This document shows, in pieces, positions 8,995-18,027 of a stretch of DNA of 64,000 bases. Position 1 is the first letter of the stretch. Each line of letters starts with the position of its first letter. The stretch comes from Aquimarina sp. BL5. GTDB taxonomy: Bacteria > Bacteroidota > Bacteroidia > Flavobacteriales > Flavobacteriaceae. The notes under the pieces were generated by a model. It searched no databases, had not been told where the DNA came from, and saw only the letters and a list, made by a program, of their open reading frames with translations. Both the position numbers and the translations under genes were made by a program. The stretch covers positions 2,689,501 to 2,753,500 of the forward strand of contig NZ_CP031963.1 of NCBI RefSeq assembly GCF_003443675.1, read 5' to 3'.

Positions 8995-9236
8995 AATTTT
9001 TAGAGTTTTAGTTAACAACCGTTTATTGTGAATTTTTAGTATCACAAAAAAAAACGATACAAAGATCTAAGGACATCTCTGTTTGCGCTTATTTTCGGGT
9101 AGTTGCAGCGAAAAATTGTCATAATCTAAAAAAAAACGAATAATCACAGTAACAAATTGGCTCTTTATGCAATTAAACTAATATAGTATCAAACAATTAA
9201 AATTGAGATTATTACAAACACCTAAAACTAATTTAT

Positions 9237-9244
9237 TAATTTTG
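9237..9244 (+). promoter_or_regulatory. -7 promoter element of the LRR gene
   Basis: TAATTTTG matches TAnnTTTG exactly and lies 24 bases before the chosen ATG at 9269, so a transcript starting just after it would exclude the upstream TTG start at 9203. Confidence 0.5.
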
Positions 9245-9268
9245 CCGACTATTAAAAAAAGCCCTAAA

Positions 9269-11692
9269 ATGAAAAAACTATTACTCCTTGCCTTTTTGGC
9301 GCACACAACTTTTTCCTATTCGCAAACTAATTTAATCCAAAATGGAAACCTTGAAAACTGGACTTCAGGACAGTTAAATAATTGGACACTACAAGAAGGA
9401 AATATTACTCAAAACCAAGTCGAAGTTACTAGTGGAAATAGTAGTGCATTATTTATCGAAAGCGCCACTAAACCAAAAATTGTAGCTTCTAGTTACATCT
9501 TGGAGAGTGGAAAAATGTACAGACTAAGTTTCGATTACAAAGTAAAATCCGGGAGCTCATCGTTTGGACAACAAGTTATTAGTTATAAATATGGCGCCGC
9601 TGATTTTGACCCATATAATTCATCAAGTTCTATCCCTCAAAATTTTGAATGGAACACGGTTAATAAAGAAATAACTCCAACAACTACAGAAGAGTGGTAC
9701 TTTGAAATAAGTATAGCTTCATTTATCAATGATGATTTTGAAGTCTATATTGATAATATTCAAATTTTTGATGTTAATGAACCTATTCCTGAAAGAGATG
9801 CTCTTGTAGCACTATATAACGCCACAGATGGAGCCAACTGGTCTGATCCGTGGGATCTTTCTACAGACTATAGAACATGGAACGGATTAACTTTTGACGA
9901 AAACGGAAAGGTATCCGAAATTTCATTATTTGGTCAAGGAATGAATGGTTCCATTCCTCCTGAAATAGAAGATTTAACTGAACTTAAAAATCTATTTATT
10001 GCAGCAGAAGAAAATTTAACAGGTCCTATTCCTTCTGAAATTGGTAATTTAACGAAATTGGAAAGTTTAAATTTTTTTGGAAATAATTTATCTGGAGAAA
10101 TACCATCTTCAATAGGAAATTTATCAAATCTAAAAGTTATAGATTTTCAAAAAAATAATTTAACAGGAGCTATACCATCTTCAATAGGAAATTTACCTAA
10201 TTTAATAAGACTAAATTTAAGAGAAAATGAGCTAAACGGAAATATACCTCCGGAGATTGGAAATTTGTTTTTATTAACAACACTTGATATAACCAACAAT
10301 GAATTAAACGGAAATATACCTGCTGAAATTGGAAGTTTATCTTCATTAACTGCACTTAGCCTAAGTAATAATGAACTAAGTGGAAGTATACCTCCTGAGA
10401 TTGGAAATTTAATCAACCTTGAATCGCTTTGGTTGAACTCTAATAACTTAAACAATGAAATACCAGATGATTTAGGAAACCTAACTAAACTCAATGTTCT
10501 ATCTTTATTTAGAAATAAATTAACAGGAAGTATTCCGGACACCTTCGGAAACCTAGCTAATTTAAATAATCTAAACCTTTCGATTAATGAACTAGAAGGT
10601 AACATCCCGAACTCAATATGGTCGTTAAAGATGCTTAATAGTATTTTACTTGATACAAACAATTTTACAGGATCAATATCAAGTGACATAGGTAACTTAA
10701 CTAATTTATACCGTTTAAGTATTGGGCAAAATGATATATCAGGAACTTTACCGAATGAAATTTGGTCTTTAACAAACCTTACGCATTTACAACTAAATGG
10801 TTTGACAAACTTAAACCTTTGGCAAATACCAGAAACTATAAACAATCTAACTAATCTAAAGGTATTTGACGCTTCATACACCAATATCACTGGAATAATT
10901 CCTGATGTTCTTAATCTTTTACCTTCTTTAGAAGATTTGCTATTGCAAGGCAATGAAATATCTGGGAACGTCCCTTCTTCACTTTCTTCATTAACTAATC
11001 TAAGAAGAATTAATCTCTCCAGTAACAAAATATCAGGATCATTACCTACCATTAATTCTACCAATATTTCAAGTTTTTTTATAACTAATAACAACTTAGT
11101 TTTTTCTGATATAGAAGGCATATTAGAAAACTATAATACAAATATTGATTATTTTAATTACTCCCCTCAGTCAAAAATTGATACAGAAGAAGTCATTGTA
11201 CTAAATGAAGGGGAGGAAACCACTCTATCTGTAGAAACTACACAAAACCCTAACAATCTATATCAATGGCGTAAAAATAACGTAGAGATTGAAAGTGCAA
11301 CTGAACGCTCTTTTACAATTTCAAATTCAAGTTCTCTTGATGTTGGAGCCTATGACTGTATAGTTACAAATAATAATGTTCCTGATTTAGCATTAATTAG
11401 AAACAAAATAATACTTAATGTTAATGTTACTCTAGGAATTGAGGATTTCGATACTGCAGGAATTAAAGCGTATCCAGTTCCTACAAAAGATCAACTTGTT
11501 TTATCCTTAGGAGCGATTAACGGAGAGCACATTACCGCTTCACTTTACGGAATGTTAGGAAATAAAGTTTTCGAACAAAAGAATCTAACAGATAACCAAA
11601 CATTAGATTTTTCTTATTTACAAAGCGGAACTTATATTTTAAAGCTACAAACAAATACAAAGACCTATGTGTCTAGAATTTTAAAGCAATAA
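9269..11692 (+). CDS. secreted leucine-rich-repeat protein with Ig-like and T9SS sorting domains
   Basis: 807 residues. The order is: signal peptide (MKKLLLLAFLAHTTFSYSQ); a beta-sandwich of about 150 residues resembling carbohydrate-binding modules (starts NLIQNGNLENW); about 17 leucine-rich repeats of plant type with GxIPxxIGNLxxL; an Ig-like segment near residues 635-715 (LYQWRKNNVEI, DVGAYDCIVTNN); and a type IX secretion tail (AYPVPTKDQLVL, LQSGTYILKL). It is expected at the cell surface or in the medium, where LRR surfaces bind proteins or glycans. The start at 9269 gives a proper signal peptide. The repetitive LRR part explains a long open frame on the opposite strand, which is not a gene. 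Confidence 0.9.
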   Translation: MKKLLLLAFLAHTTFSYSQTNLIQNGNLENWTSGQLNNWTLQEGNITQNQVEVTSGNSSALFIESATKPKIVASSYILESGKMYRLSFDYKVKSGSSSFGQQVISYKYGAADFDPYNSSSSIPQNFEWNTVNKEITPTTTEEWYFEISIASFINDDFEVYIDNIQIFDVNEPIPERDALVALYNATDGANWSDPWDLSTDYRTWNGLTFDENGKVSEISLFGQGMNGSIPPEIEDLTELKNLFIAAEENLTGPIPSEIGNLTKLESLNFFGNNLSGEIPSSIGNLSNLKVIDFQKNNLTGAIPSSIGNLPNLIRLNLRENELNGNIPPEIGNLFLLTTLDITNNELNGNIPAEIGSLSSLTALSLSNNELSGSIPPEIGNLINLESLWLNSNNLNNEIPDDLGNLTKLNVLSLFRNKLTGSIPDTFGNLANLNNLNLSINELEGNIPNSIWSLKMLNSILLDTNNFTGSISSDIGNLTNLYRLSIGQNDISGTLPNEIWSLTNLTHLQLNGLTNLNLWQIPETINNLTNLKVFDASYTNITGIIPDVLNLLPSLEDLLLQGNEISGNVPSSLSSLTNLRRINLSSNKISGSLPTINSTNISSFFITNNNLVFSDIEGILENYNTNIDYFNYSPQSKIDTEEVIVLNEGEETTLSVETTQNPNNLYQWRKNNVEIESATERSFTISNSSSLDVGAYDCIVTNNNVPDLALIRNKIILNVNVTLGIEDFDTAGIKAYPVPTKDQLVLSLGAINGEHITASLYGMLGNKVFEQKNLTDNQTLDFSYLQSGTYILKLQTNTKTYVSRILKQ

Positions 11693-11715
11693 AGTTTTAA
11701 AATTAGATAACAAAA

Positions 11716-11745
11716 AAATAAGCTCTGAGTTTTCAGGGCTTATTT
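11716..11745. terminator. hairpin terminator between LRR and serine hydrolase genes
   Basis: A 13-bp stem (AAATAAGCTCTGA with TCAGGGCTTATTT, one G-T wobble) and a 4-base loop, flanked by A-runs and T-runs, sits between convergent genes and can work in both directions. Confidence 0.75.
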
Positions 11746-11801
11746 TATTTATAGGTTACAACTTGAAATAATTTTCAATATTACATTATGGAAATATTAA
11801 T

Positions 11802-13001
11802 TCATCTTTTAGAAACATCAGCAAAAAAGTCATAGTAATTTAAAAAAGTGGGGATCACAGGACCATTAAAAGGGTTAGGACCATTAAATAAAACACAAAC
11901 TCCTATCTTATTTTCTGGATCTATCATTAATTGTGTTTTATACTGATTCACATTTCCACCGTGATAAATGATAGTTCTATCTCTATAATCCAATACTCTC
12001 CAACCTTTCGCATAGTAAGAATCTGTAACACCATCCCACAAATTAACATAGGTGTCTTTTTGACTCGTACAAATCATTGGGTTAAAAACTTCTGTCAGGC
12101 TTTCTTTAGAAATTATATCAGGACGGTATCCTAGGAGTACTTTTAAGTATTCTGCCATATCAGAAATAGAGGCATTTATACCACCTGCAGCAGCTACATT
12201 ATAATAGTTTCTATGAAGATTTGTTAACGAATATTTTTTAGAATAATGATTCCATTTATGAGGTAAAGCTACATTAGTATTTTGCTTAATATCTGCAAAG
12301 GTACTGGAAGCATTTTCCATTCCCGCTGGTATGAACAATCGTTCTTTAAGCAAAGCTTCAAAGGATTTTTCTGTTGCATTTTCCATCACCTTCTCTACTA
12401 CCGAAAAAACAGCATTCTGATATTCATAATCCGTTCCTTCTTTGGCAACAACTCCATTTCTCTTAAAGTTAGAAATAATACTCGTTAACGGTAGACCTTT
12501 ATGTATAAGTTTAGAGTTCGTATATTTATATAATCCAGCCGTATGAGACAAAAGGTGATTTACTTTCAATCTTTTAGCCTGCGCTTTATCTTTAAGGTCA
12601 AAAGATTTTACAGATTTATTTACACTTTGCCCCCATTGCAATTCATTATTATCTACCAGATTTCCGGCTAAAACAGAAGTTACTCCTTTGGATAAACTTG
12701 CAATCCTAAAAACCGTATTGACATCCACAGAATCCGTTGTATGAATTTCTTTTACACCAAAACCTCTTTTGTAAATTACTGTAGAATCCTTAACAATCAC
12801 TATGGCTGCACCAGGACATTCTGAGATATTAAAATTAGTTGCAAAAAATTTCTCATAATGATCAAGAAAAAACGACAAAGAGTCTATCTTTTCCGTTTCT
12901 GGTTTTTGTTTTTGATCTAAAACCACCTCTTTTTCCTCCATCTTAGAAGTTGTGCACCCAATAATGCATAAAGAAATAAAAAAGCCTATAATTTTTTTCA
13001 T
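11802..13001 (-). CDS. serine hydrolase lipoprotein, class C beta-lactamase/esterase family
   Basis: 399 residues. It begins MKKIIGFFISLCIIGCTTS, a lipoprotein signal peptide with Cys as the first mature residue. The penicillin-binding-protein-like fold is shown by FRIASLSKG (SxxK nucleophile), YEYQNAVFS (YxN) and YHGGNVNQY, where HGG takes the place of KTG as in EstB/AmpH-like esterases. It probably hydrolyses esters, D-amino peptides or peptidoglycan fragments in the periplasm; true beta-lactamase activity is not implied. It stands alone, opposite to the LRR gene. A second family member is at 30890-32092. Confidence 0.88.
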   Translation of the reverse strand: MKKIIGFFISLCIIGCTTSKMEEKEVVLDQKQKPETEKIDSLSFFLDHYEKFFATNFNISECPGAAIVIVKDSTVIYKRGFGVKEIHTTDSVDVNTVFRIASLSKGVTSVLAGNLVDNNELQWGQSVNKSVKSFDLKDKAQAKRLKVNHLLSHTAGLYKYTNSKLIHKGLPLTSIISNFKRNGVVAKEGTDYEYQNAVFSVVEKVMENATEKSFEALLKERLFIPAGMENASSTFADIKQNTNVALPHKWNHYSKKYSLTNLHRNYYNVAAAGGINASISDMAEYLKVLLGYRPDIISKESLTEVFNPMICTSQKDTYVNLWDGVTDSYYAKGWRVLDYRDRTIIYHGGNVNQYKTQLMIDPENKIGVCVLFNGPNPFNGPVIPTFLNYYDFFADVSKR

Positions 13002-13080
13002 ACAGCAACAATCTTAATTGCTGCAAAATACATTTAAAAAAACCTTTTGTAAAAACTTTCTTAGCACCTTTTTTGGATTT

Positions 13081-15774
13081 TTACAAGACAAATCTGTATG
13101 TTGCTTTGATTAAAAACGTATTCTCTGGTTGTTGATCCAAAATTTGATTATCTAAACTTCTAAACAAATGATCTCCTGGATCTCCAAAACTAGTAACTCC
13201 TTGTGACCATACTAGAAAAATTTCTGACCCAGGAATATACTCCCATCTTAATACAAGATTGGATCTAAACTGTACAAATGCAAAATCAGGATTATCAAAG
13301 GTATAATCCACTCCACCACCATCTTCATCTACCGAATACACATCATCCGCAAAGGAAATTTGATCATCATCAAATAAAGTCACCCTTTCATCCAAATCCG
13401 AAGCTATAGAATTATTAACATAATTAAAATCTTTATATGTACCTCTGGAAATAAAAGGTTGGCCGTAATATTGAATAGTAAGATTAGGATTAATATTATA
13501 ATTGAGTCGAATACTAGCGCTCAATGTTTGCTGATCAATTCTGGCAGTAATATACCTTGGTGTTCCTGCGAAATCGACTTCGGTCACATATTGAGTTTTA
13601 TTAGGGTTTCTCTCGAATTCCGGGTTTATAGACATACTAAATGCATTAAAAGGCTGATACCTAAGCCTAAGCACATATCGCTGAAAAGAAAAATTATTCT
13701 GTTGTGCCTGAGAATTTACATGCCCCATTGTGAAACTGAACTTCTTCCTTTGATCAGAACCAAAAAATAATACTCCTATGTTTTCTTCTGAAAACCGGAA
13801 ACGTGGTCCTCCACGCAAAATCGTATTCGTAAAAATCCTAGGTTTATGAATATACTCTACCTCTGTCCACCAATTATTACTATAATTCATGTATCCGCTA
13901 AGACCATACTGTATCCTATTATAATTTCCTTCAAAATCAAATGTAGAAAATTGATTAAAATTAATATTCCCTCTTCTATACCATTTTGTAGGCTTTAAGA
14001 ACAAATAACGAACATTGGCAAACTGTCTAATTTCATCTGCCTGTCTCAGAAAACCAACGTCGTTTAATTCTAATTCAGGAGAACGCCAAAACAATCCACC
14101 TTCATATCTCCAATTTCCACCTCCGGTTTTCCCTCCGATCAATTTACCTCCTGTACCGGTTAACGAAGTACGGTTAGGATCAACTTCTACATGATCCGCA
14201 TCCACTCTCTGAAAAAGGTGTGTTAACTCATTTTGTGTTGCCTCAATAGCTTCTTTAGATCCTTCTACGTGACTCGTTACAATATTCCCCTCAATAAAGT
14301 ATTTTCTATCTTTCCAGTTGTGTCTAAAATCTAGCCCTCCAGTGTAGGCAGATTTTCTCAAAAAGTTTAAATTATTTTCTCTTACCCCTACCAATTCTGA
14401 TGTTTCATCAGTATCCGGATTATCATAATCTATATTTAATATATCGCCCAAATTTCTATTAACAGCTGTAAAGATGCCTCCAATATATGTGTTGCGATCA
14501 TTAAAATCTTTTTGTACTCTACCTACAAAATAGTTTGTTAGTGGCTCTACAATTGTTTCTCTTCTATTTCCATCAGCGTCTTCAATTTTAGCTATTTCTC
14601 TCTCTGTAACACTTTCCAAAATACCAATAGACCACCCATTTTTCGTTTTACCGCTAAACTTAGCAGCTCCTAAAATAGTAGTGTTATTAGGTCTATCCAT
14701 ATATTCAGTGACGATTGGGCTTGATCCTATAGAACCTTGAGGACTTCTTCCTATTCTTCTGGAATAAAACACATTATCTTGCCCATTAGCAAACCTATAG
14801 TCAAAAATATTTTTATTCTCCACAAAAAATGGTCGTTGTTCTCTAAAAAAAATCTGAAAACCATCCAAAGCGATAGCCGCGGGATCCGCTTCCACCTGTC
14901 CAAAATCAGGATTCACTGTTAAATCCATTGTAAGATCATTAGTGATACCTATTTTGGCATCCAATCCTCCATTTAATTTAAAATTATCTCCATCTCTAAA
15001 AGGATTGCCATCTTCTTCAGGAAAAGTATCATATTGTACAACTCCAAAAGGCTGAATCTCTAGTTGTCTCTGTGGTTCGATATTGATCAAACCATGTAAT
15101 TCTCCAAATTCACTAACCCATCCTGGCGCATCTTGTGGAACACGTTGCCATACGGATCTTTCTTCTTTTCTAAAAAATCTTCGAGTTAACTGAAGACCCC
15201 AAATTTGTTCTTTACTTTTACCAAACTTTAATTGACTTAATGGAATTTTTACCTCGGCAGTCCATCCTTCATCATCAATATTAGTAGCAGTATACCAAAT
15301 GGGATTCCAACTGCCATCCCAATTGTTTCCATTCTCTGATATAAATTCGTCTCCTTTTACACCTGCCGCGGTTATTGTAAACGAGAATCCAGTTCGCTTA
15401 TCGTGATAACTGTCCAAATTAATCTCTACCCAATCCCCAGCAAAACCATCTCTCCTAGATAATCTTTTTTCAATTTTATCTGGTTCCGTATCATAACAGC
15501 GATATGCGATGTAAAGATATTTCTGGTCATATAGTATTTTAAATTTAGTCTGCTGACTTGGTGGAGTATTCTCGTCCGGTTGATTCTCGATAAAATCACC
15601 AGACCATTCAACCAAATCCCAACTCGGCTCTTCTATTATGCCATTAATTGTTGGTACTTCTGACCCATTAAGAGGTTTGGTAGTATAGACTCTTTTTTTT
15701 ACAACTGTAGAATCTTGTGCATTGATAAATAATGTGAAAAAGAAGGCTCCTAACACTTGTAGAGTGTACTTCAT
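13081..15774 (-). CDS. DUF5916 outer-membrane-type protein with CBM9-like N-terminus
   Basis: About 897 residues. A signal peptide (MKYTLQVLGAFFFTLFINAQ) is followed by a CBM9-like beta-sandwich of about 200 residues (PTINGIIEEPSWD, FKILYDQKYLYIAYRCYDTEPD, GWTAEVKIPLSQL). The rest is DUF5916: alternating aromatic and polar strands typical of an outer-membrane barrel, ending in an aromatic-rich strand (FLIKATYRFVL). Family members are common in Bacteroidota; the function is not established, and a role in handling glycans or other surface ligands is inferred from the CBM9-like part only. ATG at 15774 is chosen because it starts the signal peptide; the frame extends 69 bases further upstream without one. 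Confidence 0.88.
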   Translation of the reverse strand: MKYTLQVLGAFFFTLFINAQDSTVVKKRVYTTKPLNGSEVPTINGIIEEPSWDLVEWSGDFIENQPDENTPPSQQTKFKILYDQKYLYIAYRCYDTEPDKIEKRLSRRDGFAGDWVEINLDSYHDKRTGFSFTITAAGVKGDEFISENGNNWDGSWNPIWYTATNIDDEGWTAEVKIPLSQLKFGKSKEQIWGLQLTRRFFRKEERSVWQRVPQDAPGWVSEFGELHGLINIEPQRQLEIQPFGVVQYDTFPEEDGNPFRDGDNFKLNGGLDAKIGITNDLTMDLTVNPDFGQVEADPAAIALDGFQIFFREQRPFFVENKNIFDYRFANGQDNVFYSRRIGRSPQGSIGSSPIVTEYMDRPNNTTILGAAKFSGKTKNGWSIGILESVTEREIAKIEDADGNRRETIVEPLTNYFVGRVQKDFNDRNTYIGGIFTAVNRNLGDILNIDYDNPDTDETSELVGVRENNLNFLRKSAYTGGLDFRHNWKDRKYFIEGNIVTSHVEGSKEAIEATQNELTHLFQRVDADHVEVDPNRTSLTGTGGKLIGGKTGGGNWRYEGGLFWRSPELELNDVGFLRQADEIRQFANVRYLFLKPTKWYRRGNINFNQFSTFDFEGNYNRIQYGLSGYMNYSNNWWTEVEYIHKPRIFTNTILRGGPRFRFSEENIGVLFFGSDQRKKFSFTMGHVNSQAQQNNFSFQRYVLRLRYQPFNAFSMSINPEFERNPNKTQYVTEVDFAGTPRYITARIDQQTLSASIRLNYNINPNLTIQYYGQPFISRGTYKDFNYVNNSIASDLDERVTLFDDDQISFADDVYSVDEDGGGVDYTFDNPDFAFVQFRSNLVLRWEYIPGSEIFLVWSQGVTSFGDPGDHLFRSLDNQILDQQPENTFLIKATYRFVL

Positions 15775-15967
15775 GATGATTAGTTTTGTTGATTGATGTT
15801 TAAATGAATGACTCAAATTATGAATCTTTGTCACAGTTCGCACACTTATTTAATAAAAAATTAACACCAAAGAGAAGTTTTAAGAGTTAGAACAATAAAA
15901 AAACATCCTATAATCGATCTACCTGAAAACCAATGAATCATCTTCTTGAAATAATATCAATTACCTA

Positions 15968-15998
15968 TTTGCTATATAAATATATAATTGTACATTTG
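15968..15998 (+). promoter_or_regulatory. Bacteroidota promoter of the rplM-rpsI operon
   Basis: TTTG (15968-15971), exactly 19 bases, then TACATTTG (15991-15998): a full match to the TTTG / TAnnTTTG vegetative promoter of this phylum. Transcription should start near base 16004, leaving a leader of about 45 bases before rplM. Confidence 0.85.
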
Positions 15999-16002
15999 CA
16001 CC

Positions 16003-16017
16003 CCTATTTTATATAGG
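16003..16017 (+). promoter_or_regulatory. short hairpin in the rplM leader
   Basis: CCTAT / ATAGG with a 5-base loop at the very start of the predicted transcript. Ribosomal-protein leaders often bind their own product, so autoregulation by L13 is possible; the structure is too short to be sure. Confidence 0.3.
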
Positions 16018-16049
16018 AAAGGAATGTTTAATTAGTAAAATTAGTTAGT

Positions 16050-16505
16050 GTGGACACATTAAGTTACAAGACAGTATCTGCCAATAAGGCAACCGTTTCT
16101 AAAGAATGGTTACATATAGATGCTGAAGGACAGACTTTAGGACGTCTATCTTCTGTAGTAGCAATACTATTAAGAGGAAAGCATAAGCCTAACTTTACCC
16201 CACACGTTGATTGCGGTGATAATGTAATTATTACAAACGCCGAAAAAATCAACTTAACAGGAAAAAAGTGGACAGATAAATCGTATATCCGTCATACTGG
16301 TTATCCTGGAGGGCAAAGGAGTCTTACTGCTCAGGAGTTATTTGACAAAAACCCAGAGCGTTTAATCGAAAAAGCGGTAAAAGGAATGTTACCTAAAAAC
16401 AAATTAGGAGCAGCTTTATTCCGTAATTTAAAGGTACATGCTGGAGCAACTCACAATCAAGAAGCTCAGCAACCGAAAACTATTAACTTAAAAGAATTTA
16501 AGTAA
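16050..16505 (+). CDS. rplM: 50S ribosomal protein L13
   Basis: 151 residues, full length. Typical L13 sequence: [48 protein letters not shown] and [14 protein letters not shown]. It binds 23S rRNA early in large-subunit assembly. The start is GTG at 16050, giving the N-terminus [15 protein letters not shown] usual for Flavobacteriaceae; no ATG fits. Its stop overlaps the rpsI start by one base (TAATG), so the two are translationally coupled, as in most bacteria. Confidence 0.98.
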   Translation: MDTLSYKTVSANKATVSKEWLHIDAEGQTLGRLSSVVAILLRGKHKPNFTPHVDCGDNVIITNAEKINLTGKKWTDKSYIRHTGYPGGQRSLTAQELFDKNPERLIEKAVKGMLPKNKLGAALFRNLKVHAGATHNQEAQQPKTINLKEFK

Positions 16506-16891
16506 TGGAAGTTATTCACAAAATTGGCCGTAGAAAAACGGCTGTAGCTCGAGTTTACCTTAAAGAAGGTTCTGGAAAAGTTACGATCAACAAAAAAGAT
16601 CTTAATGATTACTTTCCTACTGCTACATTACAATACAAAGTGAACCAACCTTTTGCCTTAACCGACAATGAGGAAAAGTTCGATGTAAATGTAAATGTAT
16701 ATGGTGGTGGTATTACAGGACAAGCTGAAGCAATTCGTCTTGCGATATCCAGAGCAATGTGCGAGTTAGATCAAGAGAACAGAACAGTCCTTAAACCAGA
16801 AGGTTTATTGACCAGAGATCCTAGAATGGTAGAGCGTAAGAAATTCGGACAGAAGAAAGCTCGTAAGAAATTCCAGTTCTCTAAACGTTAA
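16505..16891 (+). CDS. rpsI: 30S ribosomal protein S9
   Basis: 128 residues with the S9 features [48 protein letters not shown] and the basic tail [12 protein letters not shown], whose last Arg reaches the P-site tRNA. It shares the rplM promoter. A 130-base gap with possible leader structures separates it from rpsB. Confidence 0.98.
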   Translation: MEVIHKIGRRKTAVARVYLKEGSGKVTINKKDLNDYFPTATLQYKVNQPFALTDNEEKFDVNVNVYGGGITGQAEAIRLAISRAMCELDQENRTVLKPEGLLTRDPRMVERKKFGQKKARKKFQFSKR

Positions 16892-16917
16892 TTTATTAAA
16901 ACAGTATTTGTTGTTAT

Positions 16918-17010
16918 CCCCTATTATAGGGAGTTAGTTTAGCATCTAAATATTCAAGGCCATATCAAAACGATAGCCACTTGGGTATTGCTAATTCAAC
17001 AGAACGTAAA
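16918..17010 (+). promoter_or_regulatory. structured leader upstream of rpsB
   Basis: Two hairpins are visible: CCCTA-TTA-TAGGG at about 16919-16931, and a bulged stem GGC(CA)TATC / GATAGCC with loop AAAAC at about 16957-16977. The second is followed by a conserved-looking single-stranded stretch (TTGGGTATTGCTAATTCAAC). This could be an S2-responsive leader or a processing site. No TAnnTTTG box was found, so rpsB may be read from the rplM promoter. Confidence 0.3.
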
Positions 17011-17021
17011 CTATTACAAAA

Positions 17022-17864
17022 ATGGCAAACAATATCGAAGTAAAAGACTTACTTGATGCAGGTGTACATTTTGGTCACCTGACAAGAAGATGGGATCCTA
17101 ATATGGCACCGTATATTTATATGGAGCGTAATGGCATTCACATCATTAACCTATATAAAACAGCTGCAAAAATTGATGAAGCTAGTGAAGCTTTAAAGAA
17201 AATAGCAGCTTCTGGTAGAAAAATCCTTTTTGTTGCTACCAAGAAACAAGCAAAAGAAATCGTTGCTGAAAAAGCAGCAAAAGCTAACCAACCATACATC
17301 ACAGAAAGATGGCCTGGTGGAATGCTTACTAATTTCGTTACTATCCGTAAAGCTGTAAAGAAAATGGCTGCTATTGATAGAATGAAAAAAGATGGTACTT
17401 TCAACACTTTATCTAAGAAAGAGCGTTTACAAGTAGATCGTTTAAGAGCTAAATTAGAAAAGAACTTAGGTTCTATCTCTGATATGACTCGTCTACCTGG
17501 TGCATTATTTGTTGTAGATATTACTCGTGAGCACATCGCGGTAAAAGAAGCTCAAAAATTAAACATTCCTATTTTCGCAATGGTAGATACAAACTCTGAC
17601 CCACGTCAGGTACAGTATGTTATCCCTGCAAATGATGATGCTTCTAAATCTATCGACAAAGTAATGACATACGTTAGTGATGCTATTATCGAAGGATTAA
17701 GTGAAAGAAAAGCTTCTAAAGAGGCGCCAAAAGCAGAAGCACCTGCTAAAGCTGAAAAGGCACCCGCTAAAACCGAAGCTCCTGCAGCACCAGTTGTAGA
17801 GGCTCCTGCTAAAACCGAAGAAGCACCAGCAGTAACTGAAGCTGCTAAGCAAGAAGAAGAATAA
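17022..17864 (+). CDS. rpsB: 30S ribosomal protein S2
   Basis: 280 residues. The core (1-225) has the S2 motifs LLDAGVHFGHLTRRWDP, YIYMERNGIHIINLYKT, ERWPGGMLTNF, LPGALFVVDITRE and AMVDTNSDP. A C-terminal tail of about 50 residues is almost only Ala, Pro, Lys and Glu (PKAEAPAKAEKAPAKTEAP), a disordered extension found in many Bacteroidota S2 proteins. S2 joins the small subunit late and contacts S1. It is followed by tsf, the usual partner, across a 163-base gap with a strong hairpin. Confidence 0.98.
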   Translation: MANNIEVKDLLDAGVHFGHLTRRWDPNMAPYIYMERNGIHIINLYKTAAKIDEASEALKKIAASGRKILFVATKKQAKEIVAEKAAKANQPYITERWPGGMLTNFVTIRKAVKKMAAIDRMKKDGTFNTLSKKERLQVDRLRAKLEKNLGSISDMTRLPGALFVVDITREHIAVKEAQKLNIPIFAMVDTNSDPRQVQYVIPANDDASKSIDKVMTYVSDAIIEGLSERKASKEAPKAEAPAKAEKAPAKTEAPAAPVVEAPAKTEEAPAVTEAAKQEEE

Positions 17865-17946
17865 ACATTCATTGATTGCTTTCAATCATTAAAATTACAA
17901 GTTAAAGTATAAGTTCTTAAAACTTAACTTTAATATAAAATTAATG

Positions 17947-17998
17947 AGTCGTTTAGTTCTTTACTTTCGTAGTAATCATAACTAAACGACTTATTTTT
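17947..17998 (+). terminator. hairpin terminator or attenuator between rpsB and tsf
   Basis: A perfect 12-bp stem (AGTCGTTTAGTT at 17947-17958, AACTAAACGACT at 17980-17991) with a 21-base loop, followed by TATTTTTTT. The loop contains TACTTTCG, one base off the -7 consensus, so it might both limit read-through from rpsB and carry a start for tsf. Confidence 0.7.
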
Positions 17999-18027
17999 TT
18001 ACACAAACACATTAAATATTTAAAGAT

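Noticed and set aside
10147..11121. Long open frame of 324 codons on the minus strand opposite the LRR gene
   Set aside because: It is antisense to the repeated GxIPxxIGNL units; the repetitive codons keep stops out of that frame. The product has no recognisable domain and no start context.
11802..13001. Beta-lactam resistance gene
   Set aside because: The motifs SxxK, YxN and HGG fit esterase/peptidase-type members; HGG instead of KTG argues against efficient beta-lactamase activity.
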